DNA of 64,000 nt from the NCBI GenBank assembly GCA_030674185.1, contig JAPXFY010000022.1, positions 38,922,130-38,986,129 on the forward strand. The letters are read 5' to 3'. Under the pieces are notes generated by a model that was given only the letters and a program-made list of their open reading frames with translations, had not been told where the DNA came from and searched no databases. Positions 11,401 through 25,700 of the stretch are shown in pieces. The DNA is from Monoplex corrugatus (lineage: Eukaryota; Mollusca; Gastropoda; Littorinimorpha; Ranellidae). A program made the translations under genes and the position numbers. Position 1 is the first letter of the stretch, and every line of letters begins with the position of its first letter.

Positions 11401-14400
11401 GGCAGACAGAAGATCATTAATGAAGATTAGAAAAAGACAAGCAACAACATTTATAGGACATTTTATTAGGCGAGAGAGATTAGAGCACCTGGTCACAATA
11501 GGAAAGCTGGAGGGAAAGGGAACACAAGGTAGACCCAGGGAGAAAACATTGTATAGACTTGCAGAGTGGCTGAGGACAGAGAGGGTGGGGAGATGAACTT
11601 GCAGCGACAAGGGATAGATTAGTACGGAGGGCCATGATCGCCAATGCCAGACGGCAGGGCGCATGATGATGACTATACCTTGCTGTTCACTAAAAGTCAT
11701 TCACAATGACACAAACAACACAAGGGTATATGAAACATGCACATATCGGGAAAGAGAGTACAGGAGAGGAACAGGATGGAGGGGTGTGATGGCATCACTG
11801 CCTACCCCAAAATGCTGTTTTCAGGAATCGCACCCCTCAACTCTCTCCCTCACCGGGATCGGCTGAAGGAGCCACTCTCAACCTCAAAAGTCTTCTCCAG
11901 GTCAGACATCTGAGACATCTGTGAGCGACCTCCTGGATCCCCAGACCACAGACTTAGCGATGTTGTTGAAATAAGAGGTGTGCGGTCGTCCCTTTCTTCT
12001 CCTCACCTCAACTTTCCCCTGCAGGACTGTTGACATCAGATCTGTTCTGGTGTTTCTGATCGCATGGCCTACGTATTTCAACTTTCTTTTGTTGATCGCT
12101 GTCAGCAGCTGAGGCCTGACATTCAGTACCATCATCATAGCAGTGTTTCACGGTCGCGGACACTCCCTCCCCAGTAGCTTTTGAAGCCTGTCCATCCCTG
12201 GGGGTCTTAGAAGGTCCAGTCCTATAACCTTTTGTTTCTTTGATCTCATCTCACATGGTTTTTGACAGAAACACAACCAGTGGTCTGTCATTGCCTTTTG
12301 GAATGGCAGTGCACATACTGTGCGGAGGCTCTGGCCATTGTTGTTTTCAGGAATAAGCACCTTTACAATCGGGAACATGGAACACATTAGCAAACACATC
12401 ATCATCATCATGTGCCCTGCCACATGGCGTTGGCGATCATGGCCCTCCATATGCATCTATCCCTTGTTGCCACAAGCACATCATCCACCCTCTCTGTCCT
12501 CAGCCACCCTGCAAGTCTGTTCAATATTTTCTCCCTGGGTCTGCCTGGTGTTCTCTTTCCCTCCAGCTTTCCTGTTCTGACCAGGTGCTCTAATTCCCTT
12601 TTCCTCATAAAATGGCCTATAATTTTTTCCAATCTAACCAGCAAAACTCGGTCTGACACAGCCCAGTATCCTTTAACGGCTTTTGACTTGTCCCTTTCTA
12701 TCATGACGCCTACTCCTCTTTCATGTGTGTTTCCACCAGAATATACTATTGTATGTGTGCCTGATGTTATCATGCCTGCCCCCTTCCATCTCACCTCAAA
12801 CACAAACACATCACAAACGTTATTTGACAGAATCAGTCACTACTTTAATGAAAGCAACCACAATTTCACACAGCAGCTATCAGCAATGCTTTCATTCAAT
12901 GCACATTGCATTCGGCCAGCATCTGAAAGTTGGCGCCATTCTCGCCAAATATCTTCTGCCACTGTCTGAAAACTTTGATCAGTTCAGCGAAAAGTGTGCT
13001 TGCTCTGTAAAATGACATACACAAAAAAATCGAGCACAGTGTTACAGAAATACAGTTATTTACCAACCCTTCTGGAAAAACAAAAATGGAATTGGACCTT
13101 TTTTGTTTTCCCAGAACGGTCGATAAATAACTTATCTCCTCATCACTGTGCTCGATTTGATGTGAATCCTGAATAGATACGAGCTCCCAGACTCTGTTTC
13201 AGTTTCAGTTTCTAAAGACGTCTCTGCACTCGGAACGAATTCCATATACACTAAGTCACAGGTGCCATGTGTATGGTGACTATGACATGTCTTAAGCCTG
13301 CACATAAACCCATGAGCTGGCTAGGTCCTGTTTACCTAGTCTATATTTCTTATACTAGTATTGTATCAGCCTATCATTGGTACAATCATGTATATCTGTG
13401 TATCTTATCTTCAAAAAATAGGAACATATATATAAATTAAGTAAAAAAAATAACTAAAGGTCTGAATCACAACCAACTCTGAAACAGCACAGAAATAGGA
13501 CAAAAAAACAAAACAAAAAAAGAAGTCTGTAACTCACATATCATGAAGGAATTTGTTGGACTGGACGATGGATTTGGCCACAGCGCGGATCTCCTCTGTC
13601 TTGCTCAGTCTGTCCTTCAGTACCTGAAAGACATAAAAAAAAAAGAACACGTCCCAACTGGGTTTTTTTTCTTTTAACTTTTCTCCCAAGTTTTCCTATT
13701 CAAATTTTTGTGTCCTTGGACGACATCAGATATTCAGAGTGCTTAAAAAGGCATTTTCTGCATTATTTTTCTTTTTACAACCACTTAACAAATGCAGAAA
13801 TTATACTCATTATACTTACTCCACTTTGAAAGAAAAAGGAGCTGGATATGGATTTTCTAAGGAAAGGATCCACATAATCTGAGGATCTCACCTGTCTCAC
13901 CTGTTGGCATCACCGGGTTCAGCGTTGGCCGCTGCACTCTGACACAACTACCCTCCTCCAAACGGCTGTCTTGACTTTTGTGGACAACTTCTCGAACATT
14001 TAGACCACTGATGTTGATTATGTTTCTTGATATATGAAATTGGAGGTTTGCCTTTTGTCCTTTTTGCCTATGTTTTTCCTTGAAAAATGGTTGTTGTGAG
14101 GTCTGTGTTCTCACTACATGACACATGTGCATGCATACATGTGTGTAGGTGATTAGCCATAAGCTGTTTATATATTTACTTGTTTGTATAGTTGTTATGG
14201 ACACCAAGAACTTAAACCAAGGCACACCATAAATCCTGTTATCATTATCATCCCAAAAAACATAATAACCCAGTCTCGAAGCACAACACACTGACTAACC
14301 TGCTGGAAGAGGCTGTGGATAATACTGCCATACAGCATATGGGCATTCTTGCTCTCTATGCCCTGCACACACAAGTTAACATCGTTTAGCTTAAACTATT

Positions 14401-17400
14401 TGAATATTATGGCTGTCATACACATACACATAGGACATTCTTGCTGTCTATTCCCTGCACACAAGTTAATATCATTTCGCTTACTTTATGTGGATATTAT
14501 GGCTGTCGTACACATACACATAGCACATTCATGCTGTCTATTCCCTGCACACAAGTTAACATCCTTCCGCTTACATTATGTGGACATTACAGCTGTCGTA
14601 CACATACACATAGCACATTCATGCTGTCTATTTCCTGCACACAAGTTAACATCGCTCTGCTTACATTATGTGGATATTACAGCTGTCGTACACATACACA
14701 TAGCACATTCTGGCCGTCTATTCCCTGCACACAAGTTAACATCGCTCTGCTTACATTATGTGGATATTACAGCTGTCGTACACATACACATAGCACATTC
14801 TGGCTGTCTATTTCCTGCACACAAGTTAACATTCTTCCGCTTACATTATGTGGATATTACAGCTGTCGTACACATACACATAGCACATTCTGGCTGTCTA
14901 TTTCCTGCACACAAGTTAACATTCTTCCGCTTACATTATGTGGATATTACAGCTGTCGTACACATACACATAGCGCACTCTTACAGTCTATTTCCTGCAC
15001 ACAAGTTAACATCGTTCTGCTTACATTATGTGGATATTATGGCTGTCATACACAGACACATAGGGCCTTTAAGTGGAGCACAATTGGAATTGTCTGAGCA
15101 TGATGAATCTCTCTTGAAAAACTCCAGACTCTGAATTCCACTTATCATCATGATTAAGCCTTTGACTCCAGCCGCCTTTCCACCAACTGCAAAAACCTGA
15201 CCCTTTCACTCTCTCACCTTATCCACCGGCTTCCTGCTGGAAGCTGGTGGAAAGGGTAAGGGTATCAAAGGGTTAAGTTTTTGCTTTGCTAGCATAGTTG
15301 GTAATTTTGCTTTGCTAACATAGTTGGTAATGCAGGATGCTGGTGGACAGGATGTGGGAATCAAAGGGTTAAAATTCAATACAGAAGAAGTAACAGCAAT
15401 TTCATCAGTAAAAAGAAAAAACATATATAATATATATATTTATGATAACAAAACATTAATAATTATTTTTGTTTAAAGCCAGCCGACTGCGTAGAGCCAT
15501 ATCAGGGCTATAACTGTATATACACAATAATCCAACAGGGGAAAATGAAGAAGAAAAAAAAATGAGAAGAAGGAAAAGAAAATTAAGTACACATATCAAT
15601 GCATTTGTGCACATAATCCAAGGAGATGCCCCTGGCGTTGACCACCCCATCCAATTTATCACACAGGGAATTTAGAAAACATATCTGACTACAAATTTAA
15701 ACATAGCTAAGGACACTAAAACAAATATAAAGATATGCCTAAATTACCTAGAATATTGCTTCTGTTTTGTTTTGTTTTTAGAGTAAAACGGTTGGAAAAA
15801 CAAAAAAGTTTTTACTCACCTTGAACTTTTCATTCAAAACAGACCTGAAACATAAAGCTGACATTATAAGAAAAAAATTGACATTATCATGGATTGCATG
15901 GAGTAAAATATGTGACACAGAATGGGGAAAACCTTGATAGTGACGCTGCCAGCCAGCCATAGCTATGCTAAAAACAGAGTAAGTCTTTTGGCCATAAGTT
16001 TAAACCAGGATAACACCTACGTAAAACCTAGAGAGCAGAAGTCAGAGGTACCAGGCCTGCAGACATCTTGTAACAAACCATGGTACCCTGCAATAGAACA
16101 GGGCTGAAGTCAGAAGTACCAGGCCTGCAGGCGTCTTCTAACAAACCATGGTACCATGCAATATAACAGGGCTGAAGTCAGAGGTACCAGGCCTGCAGGC
16201 GTCTTCTAACAAACCATGGTACCATGCAATATAAAGCAAATGTTAATGCAGCCATCTTCATCAGACGAGAATGATTCTCATCCGCTGAGGTCCCCCTAAA
16301 GCACGAGTGTTATTGCTGTTTAACGCCCAGCCGACTGTGTAGAGCCATATCAGGGCTATGTGTATAACCGCCTCAAAATATACACAATACTTCAACAGGA
16401 AAAAAAAAAAGAAAATTAAGTACACATATCAATGCATTCATGCACATAATCTAAGGACATGACCCTGGCGCTTACCACTCCATCCAATTTATTACACAGG
16501 GTATTTAAAAAACACACCTGAATACAAATTTAAGCATACCTAAGGACACAAAACATATATAAAAATGGGCATAAATTACTCAAAATTGCTTCCGCATATA
16601 TCTCACCTCCCTAGAGCCAAAAATACACTTAATACATATACCCAATTATCAATCCTAAGAAAAAGTACATCAGACTTTATGGAGCACACACAGGTGATGG
16701 ACCAGCAAGGCAAAAAATGATAGGAAGAAATGACAGAAAGCAAAGGAACAAGGCAGAAACAAAGAGAGTGAAAGAAAAGATGAAACTTCTGGCTCAGAAG
16801 GTGGGGTACTATCTATACTAAAAGAGCCCCCGGGGGGCCTTAAGCATGAAGGGTCATGCGGATAAACATGACAGCCAGCAAGAACTGAAGTAGAGGTCAC
16901 ATTCATTGATAGGTATGGTGATCGTGGAGATGGTGAACAATTATCATCACCATTAACATTTAAAGCCAAGCCAACTGAGCAGAGAGCTATAACCACTTCA
17001 AACACACATAACTCCTCGCTGACCTTGAAAGAAAAATCAACACCTGGAAAAGAAAATAATCATATCAATGCATTCACACACATAATCTAAGCATATGGCC
17101 CTGGCGCTGACCATTCCGCCCCACTCATTACCCAGGACTTCAAAGAAACAAACCTGAATACAAATGTACAAACATAACTGAAGATGCTAAAACATATATT
17201 AAAAACTAACCTAAATTACCTGAAATTGCTTCTATATATGACATTTCCCTAGAGCCAAAAATGCAGTAAATACATGTACCCAATTATCATTCCTAACAGA
17301 AAGTATGTAAGGTTTTACATAATACATACACATCACACTTCCCTTAGAGCCAAAAATGCACTCCATACATGTACACAATTATTAGTCCTGATAGAAAGTA

Positions 17401-18686
17401 TGTAAGGCTTTATAGAATACATACATGTACATCAGTGTCATCACATTTCCTTACAAAATGCAGTTAATACATGGACCCAATTATTAACCCAAACAGTGTC
17501 TAAAGCTTTAACCCTTTGACTCCCACACCCTACCCACCAATTGCAAAAACTTAACACTTTGACTTTCTCACCCTATCCACCAGCTTCCTGGGTGAGGGAA
17601 TCAAAGGCTTAAGTGTTTGCTTTGCTAGCATGGTTGACAATACAGGATGCTGGTAGACAGGGTATGGGAGTCAAAGGGTTGAAGAACACATACAGGTGAA
17701 AGGACCAGCAAGGCAGAAAATGGAAGGAAGAAATGACAGAAAGCAAAAGAGCAAGGAAAAAACACAGACATTGACAGAAAAGACGAAATCTGTAGCACAG
17801 AATTTCCAGAAGGTGGGCATATTATCTCTACTGAATGAGCCCCCGGCATCCCCACAGGACAGCAAAGAAAGAAAGAAAGAAAAAAGTTGTCAAAGAGTGA
17901 ATAGTCCACAAAAACACGCAGTGACCTATGACACTCACCTCCTGAGACAATAGACACCTGACACAATCGTCGTCCCTGAAAGCAGCAGGTCAGGGTTTAC
18001 GACAATCTGACCCTGGCTGTCATCAATGATGACTGAACGGTCGTCCTTTCCATGTCTACCGCCACGACCAGAGGCCAGTTGCTCATCGTCCAGTAGCAAA
18101 TGTACAACGTCGCCTGGGTCTACATGTGTGTCTGACCTGTGAGACAAAGCAGGCTGGGACTGAACTCAAAATATACATCTTGAGTCCACAGTTCTATCAA
18201 AAGAACCAACCAGCTTACAGGATTTGTCCGGAAGTGTGTGTATTCAACATACTGTGTCACCTCACTGTATGTATGAACTCTCTCTCTATATATATATATA
18301 TATAAGAGGCATTCAGGATTTTGGTTTGGAAATAGCTTGTTTTTGCAGATGCAATGAGGGTGGATATATCTTTCTTTCTTTCTATCTCTCTCTTTCTCTC
18401 TCTCTTATACATGCACACACATATATATATATACTAACATGCAAACACACACACACAGACTACACAGAAACACACACATTCAAAATGAGACAAAAGTACA
18501 AACAAAAACTCTCATAATGAGACATATGCACATGTAGACATTCACAGATACTCAAACACACATACACATGTATACACACACATACACATCCCCCAAACAT
18601 ACACACACATACCCACACACACTCACACATACCCACACACACGCGTGCACACACACACACACACACACAACAACACATACATACAC

Positions 18687-18729
<43 letters not shown>

Positions 18730-18899
18730 TACACACATACATACACACACACATACATACACACATACATACACACACACACACACACATCCCCCAAACA
18801 TACACACACACACACACGTGCACACACACACGCGTGCGCACGCACGCACGCGCTGCGCACGCACGCACGCACGCGTGCGCACAGCACACCGCACACACA

Positions 18900-18961
<62 letters not shown>

Positions 18962-21746
18962 TCTATAAAAACGTAACAGCATAAAAGCCTGTACATGTAT
19001 GTAGTGTGGTTCTAACGTGAGATGTTCTGATAGTTTGTCACAATGGGTCCTCACCAGAATCCTTGCAGTCTGGCATTTCTGATCACCTCACTGCTCCCTT
19101 TCTCAGACAGCCCCAGAACTTTATTGTGAGACTCCCTGAAACAACACATCATCAACAGTCATTAGAAGTAACCAGACAAAACACACAAAAAAAGAATCGT
19201 TATTGTTATTGTCATTGCTACTGTTGTTTAAAGCCAAGCCGACTGGGTACAGCCATATCAGGGCAATAACCGGTTCAAAACATACACAACACTTCAACAA
19301 GAGAAAAGGAAAAGAAAATTAAGTACATCTATCAATGCATTCGTGCACATAATCTAAGGACATGCCCCTGGCACTGACCATTCTGCCTAATTTACTGGGC
19401 ATAGGGATTAAAAAACATACCTGAATACCAATTAAAACATAAACAAGGATACTAATAATACATAAAAATGGGCCTAAATTACCTAAAATTGCTTCTGCAT
19501 ATCTCATTTCCCTAGAGCCAAAAATGCACTTAACACATGTACCCAATTATCAATTCTGAAAGAAAGTAAGACTTTATTGAACACATGCAGGTGAATGGAC
19601 CAACAAGGCAGAACATGATAGGAAGAAATGACAGAAAGCAAAGGAGGAAGAAAGAAACAAAAAGTGACAGAAAAGAGGAAATTTCTAGCACAGAACTTCC
19701 CGAAGGTGGGGATACTTTTTTTACTGAAAGAGCCTCCGACATCCCCATGGGGGGACAAAAAAGAAAACAAAAAAGAATCATAAAGTGTATTTAAGACAAC
19801 CAGATAAGACAGGCACAAATTTTCGGCCAACTTGCTTTTGCCAAATGTTGATGTAAGATCACAAAAAACAGACACCAAATACAAACATAAGGAGAAAAAG
19901 ACTGAAACTTCCCTGCTGCTTCTTACATCTACGCTTGACAAAGACCAGTTGGCCAAAAATTTGTGCCTGTCTTATCTGGTTGAATTAAATACACATTCTG
20001 ATTCTGTTTTCGTGTTTTTTTCTGGTTCCTGTTTTTGCTTGAACGCGGGCAGTCACACTTATTTTGGACTAACGATACAAGCTCTTTCCAAAATATCAAA
20101 AGAGGAGTCAGGCAAGGTTGTGTTTTGTCACCAGATCTGTTTTCACTTTACAGCGAAAACATCATCATAACCTAGAATACCCTGAATTAAAGGTGGAGGA
20201 AAAATGATAAACAACATTCGATACGCAGATGACACCGTGCTAATTGCAGAAAATGAAAGGGGCCTACAAAAACTTGTGAATATAATAGAAATAGAAAGCA
20301 AAAGTTAAGGATTGGAGCTAAATAGCAAGAAGACTGAAGTCATGATAATCAGTAAAAAACATGAAATCCCCTCATACAAAAAAAATAGCAAACAGCACAA
20401 CCTTGAGACAGGTTGATAAGTTTAAATATCTGGGAACGATCATCTCACCTGACGGCAGACGCACATCAGAAATAGCCAGCAGAATCGGCCAAGCCAAAAC
20501 ACCATTCAAGAAGATGAAAAGCATTCTTACCAACAAATGCCTATTAATTAAAATCAGGAAGAAATTGATAATGATAATATTAATGATATGGGGAGGCGGT
20601 GGAGACGGAGAACAAGAAAAGAGAGGAAGAGGAGAATGACTGCGGCTTAGACAAAAAAACTGCTGTGAAAAAAAGAAATGTACATGCCTTATGATTTGGG
20701 TTACTGTTCACATGAACACAGATGTAAACAAAATATCCAACAGTTCCAACCGCTGAGTCTCCAAGCCTTCAATGATGAAGAAAAAGAAGACGACAACAAA
20801 GAAGAAGTAGAAGAAGAAAAAGAAGAAGAACAAGAACAAGAACAAGAAGAACAAGACCAAGATGAAAAAGAAGACGATGAAAAAGTACAAGAAGAAGAAA
20901 AGAAGAAAAGTCGAAGACGAAAATGAAGACGAAGACGATAAAGAAGAAGGATCATGTTATACAGTACATCCAATCCATATTATTAAGCACATTTGCAACA
21001 CTTTACACACAAAAAACTTTTTTTTAAACAAATTAACACAAAAAATTCGGGGGTGGGGATACCATTTATACTGAAAGAGCCCCCATCATCCCCACAGGGG
21101 GGAAACACTCACCTGTCTATGGTCACACTGCGAACTACATATCTGTTCCACTTGTCAGTAAACTTGACGCCTGGCTCAGTTTGTTGGGAGATCTTGTTCG
21201 TCTTACTACAGGGGGAAACTGCCAGCCTTTCTCTTTAGAAGATACGAACAAAGCATTGTTTGCTCAAATGTATGTATATAGGTTAGATAACATCTTACCA
21301 ATCATTTCTGCTCTAAACAAAAAGAGCTGAAATACAGACAGAAAATTGAAGAACACAACACAAAAAAATCAAGAGTAACTGTATTACATTTCTAGCAGAC
21401 TGGTTGTTTTATTCTTTGATTATTGATTCCCTCTTTGCAAATCAATCAATGACTTTTCATTCTTATAATGTCGATTTTGTTGGTGGCAATGACGATGTAA
21501 AGGTTTCTGTATTTGTGTTGTATGCCTTACTCTAACAGCTTGGGCCTATTATTGTTGTCGACTTTGGAAGTGTTGCAGCTAACTGGTTGATATCTGTTTG
21601 GCCTCTTTGTATAAATTTCATTTCACAGCTCTTTTTGCATGTTTTCATATTTCTCTTAGATTGAAACATGTTTGATGTTTGACTGTAAATGACATTGTGT
21701 ATTGTAAAAAAAAAATGATAAAGGAAGTTTGTGTAACTGTGTATGT

Positions 21747-21832
<86 letters not shown>

Positions 21833-21952
21833 TGTGTGTGTTGTGAGTATGGTGTGTGTGTGTGTGTGTGTATGCGTGTGTGTATGCATGTATGTATGTG
21901 TGTATGTGTGTATGTGCATGTGTTGTGTGTGTGTGTGTGTGCATGCGTGCGC

Positions 21953-22042
<90 letters not shown>

Positions 22043-22223
22043 GTGAGTATGGTGTGTGTGTGTGTATCTCTCTCTCTCTGTTGTGAGTATGGTGTATGTG
22101 TTGTGAGTGTGTGTGTGTGTGTCTGTGTGTGTTGTGAGTATGGTGTGCATGTGTGTGTGTATGTGTGTGTATGTGTGTGTGTGTGTTGTGATGTGTGTGG
22201 TGTGTGTTGTGTGTGTTGTGTGT

Positions 22224-22266
<43 letters not shown>

Positions 22267-22351
22267 TTGGGATGTGTGTTGTGTGGTGTGTGTTGTGAGT
22301 TAGTGTGGTGTGTGTGTGTGTGTGTTGGTGTTGTGGTGTGTGTGGTGTGTG

Positions 22352-22390
<39 letters not shown>

Positions 22391-22486
22391 GTGTGTGTGT
22401 GTGGTGTGTGTGTCTGTTGTGGTAGTGTGTGTATGTATGTGTGATGTGTAGTTGTGTTGTGTGTGTGTGTGTGTGTTGGTGTGTGT

Positions 22487-22525
<39 letters not shown>

Positions 22526-22623
22526 TGTGTGTGTGGTTGTGAGTATGGTGTGTGTATGTATGTGTGTATGTATGTATGACTATGGCTTGTGTGTGTTTGT
22601 GTGTGTTGTGAGTATGGTGTGTG

Positions 22624-22669
<46 letters not shown>

Positions 22670-22726
22670 TGTGTTGTGTGTTGTGTGCATGTGTGATGTG
22701 TGTGTGAGCTGGTGTGTGTGTGTGTG

Positions 22727-22779
<53 letters not shown>

Positions 22780-25700
22780 TGGTGTGTGTGTGTGGTGTGT
22801 TGTGTGTGAGTGGTTGTGTGGTGTGCAGCGTGCGTGCGTGCGTGCGTGCGTGCGTGGTGTGTGTGTGTGTGTGTGTGCGTGTGTGCATCAGGTGACAGGT
22901 GATGGAAAAGATCCACAATGATTATGGCACAAGCCTTAAGCCAGCACATAAACCCATGAGCTGGTCAGGTCCTGAGGTCTTACCTAGCCTATGTTTTACC
23001 TAGGCTACATAAATCAGTGACTTAGGGAAACATGAAAACACCAAGCATGCACACCCACTGAAGATGGAGTATGCAGACTATGCAGCAACATATCGCCTGC
23101 ATAGTGTGGGCAAAACAATGAGCATACAAGTATTCAAGAAAAACTGGATTGCTTTGATTTTTTTTTAAAAAGTAATATGGTAAAGAGTTAAGAAATATGA
23201 AAAGTTTAAATTCATGTTTGAAAAAAATTCAAGAATGATACTTTCCAAAACTGTCAGTGTGAAAGTCTAAAAAAAGCATTTTATTTGTACACACACACAC
23301 AATACATACACAAGCACAAACATAAACACATGATAAACATAACACACACACAAACACACTTGCACAAACACACACACACACAAAAACACACACACACACA
23401 CATACACACACGCACGCGCACACACACACACAACACACACATACCACTCACTCACACACCAACTTTTAGTCCTAAAAAAACACCCACCTTGCTGAAACTC
23501 GACTTTTAAATGGGGACAGTTGTTGAAAGCTTCCAGCAAGGTCCTTGTCTATAGGGTCCTCCGCCTCGACAGTCAGACACTCTCTCCTGTTAGGACTAGG
23601 AGTCCTAGGGCTCTCCATCTCTATCACCATATGTTCTCCCTTTGTCTCGGCTGGCACAGATTCACAGTACGCCCCATCATTATCAGTAACGTCTTTAAAC
23701 TCTGTGGAAATGTTTTTGCCTGAGTAAACACGAAGTTCACGACTTTTCACATCTGTGGAGACATGTTCTAAATGAGTTATTGGTTCATGATCTTTGCAAT
23801 CTGTGGAATTATGTCCTCCTGAGTGACTATTATGCCTATGGCATTTCAAATCTGTGGAGATGTGTTTTTCTGAGTGAGGTTGAGGTCCAGTCTTCGTCTC
23901 AAGCATATTTTTGGACTTGGCGTTCTGGCAGCAAATTTCTCCTCTTGCTGATGTACCATCACCATTTTTGGAATGAGAAATGTATGCTTTTTTGCTTCTT
24001 TCGCCAACTGAAATATTGTCACCGTTCGTTACCAGAGGAATGCCCAATTTCTGGCTTTCTTGTCCACTCTTGTTTGTTGCTCTGTCAATACCGTGAATGT
24101 TGGAGTTTGGTTTGTGTGGTTGTCTGTGTGTGTTGCTGTCTGGGCACAAAGTGTTGCCTAGTTCACCTAGAATCTCTGCCAAGACGTCATCTTCTGTAGT
24201 GTCGATAGGAGATTCTATGTCCATGGGCTGTTCTTTAAAAGGGTTCTCAGTCACGACGGGGTTGCTGTGTTTCTGTGTGTGGGCGTTGTGGTTTTTGTTC
24301 CCTGACGATGTGGACAAGGCGGTGGTGTTCATCTGTCCCAGAATGTCTGCCAGGACGAGATCCTGGGTGCAGGAGACGTCCATGTCTGTCGTGCTGCTCT
24401 TCCTCCCTCCCAGCTGGTACTTGTTGACCTGCTGGTTCATCTCTCTCACGTCCTTGAACCCTGCCATGGAGGCCAGCTGTCGTTTGGCCTTCACCTTGCG
24501 CTGTGAGGTCGTCATTTCCAAGCTTTCGCCGTCGTCAGTTACTGTGGTTTCTGTTCCTTGCAACCGTTTGGGGTCGGGTGACAAACCCGATACTGCCATC
24601 CGCTTGACAGAGTTGCGGTCAACGGAGGTTTTGGTCGGGGTCAGGGACTGTGTGGGGACATCTTTCGCCGCGTGGGTCCCTGTCTGATTATTGGGTGGTT
24701 TTGCTGATTCCACACTTGATGTTAAAGTCTGATTATTGGGTGGTTTTGTTGATTCCATGGTTAACAGTAAAGTCTGATCGTTTTGTGGCTTTGTTGATTC
24801 CACAGTTGATGATAAAGTCTCTGAATTTGTTGATCTTGTGAAGGATGGTGATATATCAGATTCCATGTCAAAATCAGTGAAATCCACATCTTCCTCAACA
24901 CTCACCTCACCTGCCCTGGAATCTGTGTCAGGACAAGACGTCAATAACACACTTACTGCTGCTGGGGGTTCTGGCGTTGCCTCACTCACAACCATAGAAT
25001 TTTCCTCCATCTTTGTTTCTGTGTGATCTGACGTAGCGTCATCCATCATCACAGACTTTTCCCTCGTCTTTAATTCCATCTTTCCCTCGTCAGTTAACCC
25101 TTTCTGACCAAACTCCACACTCACAAGGCCTAAAGATTTTTTCACCACTTTTCTCGGCTTTGTTTTCGGAGGGGAGGGTTTTTTACCGGGCATGGTGGAC
25201 AGCTGGGAAACGGGGCAGAGAAAGCTTCGACTGACGAATCTGGAGTGAGGTTTCTGTCGTTTGTCTTCAGGGGTATCGGGTATGATCACAACATCCTGCT
25301 CTGAGGATTCCACAGACCCTGATTTTTGCGTTCTTTCATGTTGGGACGTAATGTTGTTGAAATTCTTCAAAACTGTCATGGAATTCTTGCCGCCATCCAA
25401 GTGTACTTTCTGTGCTGATTTGGTGTTGGAAGCATTGGTGGCATTGGTGGTGTTAGTGGTGGGGTCTGGTTTGGATACAGCGGTCTGTCGTTTTAAGGAC
25501 AGGGGTGGCCTGGATTTTGACACATTGCTGAACAGCTTGCTCTGTGCTTGCTCTGTGCCTGGCTGTGATATGAAACAGACAGAGAAACAAGATGAACAGA
25601 CATCACTGTGATATGAAACAGGCAGAAACAAGATGAACAGACAGCTCTGTGATATGAAACAGACAGAAAAACAAGATGAACAGACATCACTGTGATATGA

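Noticed and set aside
14349..15134. 261-codon plus-strand frame with His-rich repeats
   Set aside because: It is the 90-bp minisatellite; the real information is the exon 8 junction on the other strand.
20678..20926. Glu/Lys-rich small protein
   Set aside because: Translation of a purine tract with no splice or family evidence.
21205..21220. Alternative acceptor GGCAG for DNA2 exon 4
   Set aside because: Gives the wrong phase relative to the exon 3 donor; CCTGTAG fits.
18460..22949. Cys-Val and His-Thr repeat proteins
   Set aside because: Translations of (TG)n and (CA)n.
25558..25566. Alternative acceptor CAGCCAG for DNA2 exon 3
   Set aside because: Would start mid-codon while exon 2 ends in phase 0.
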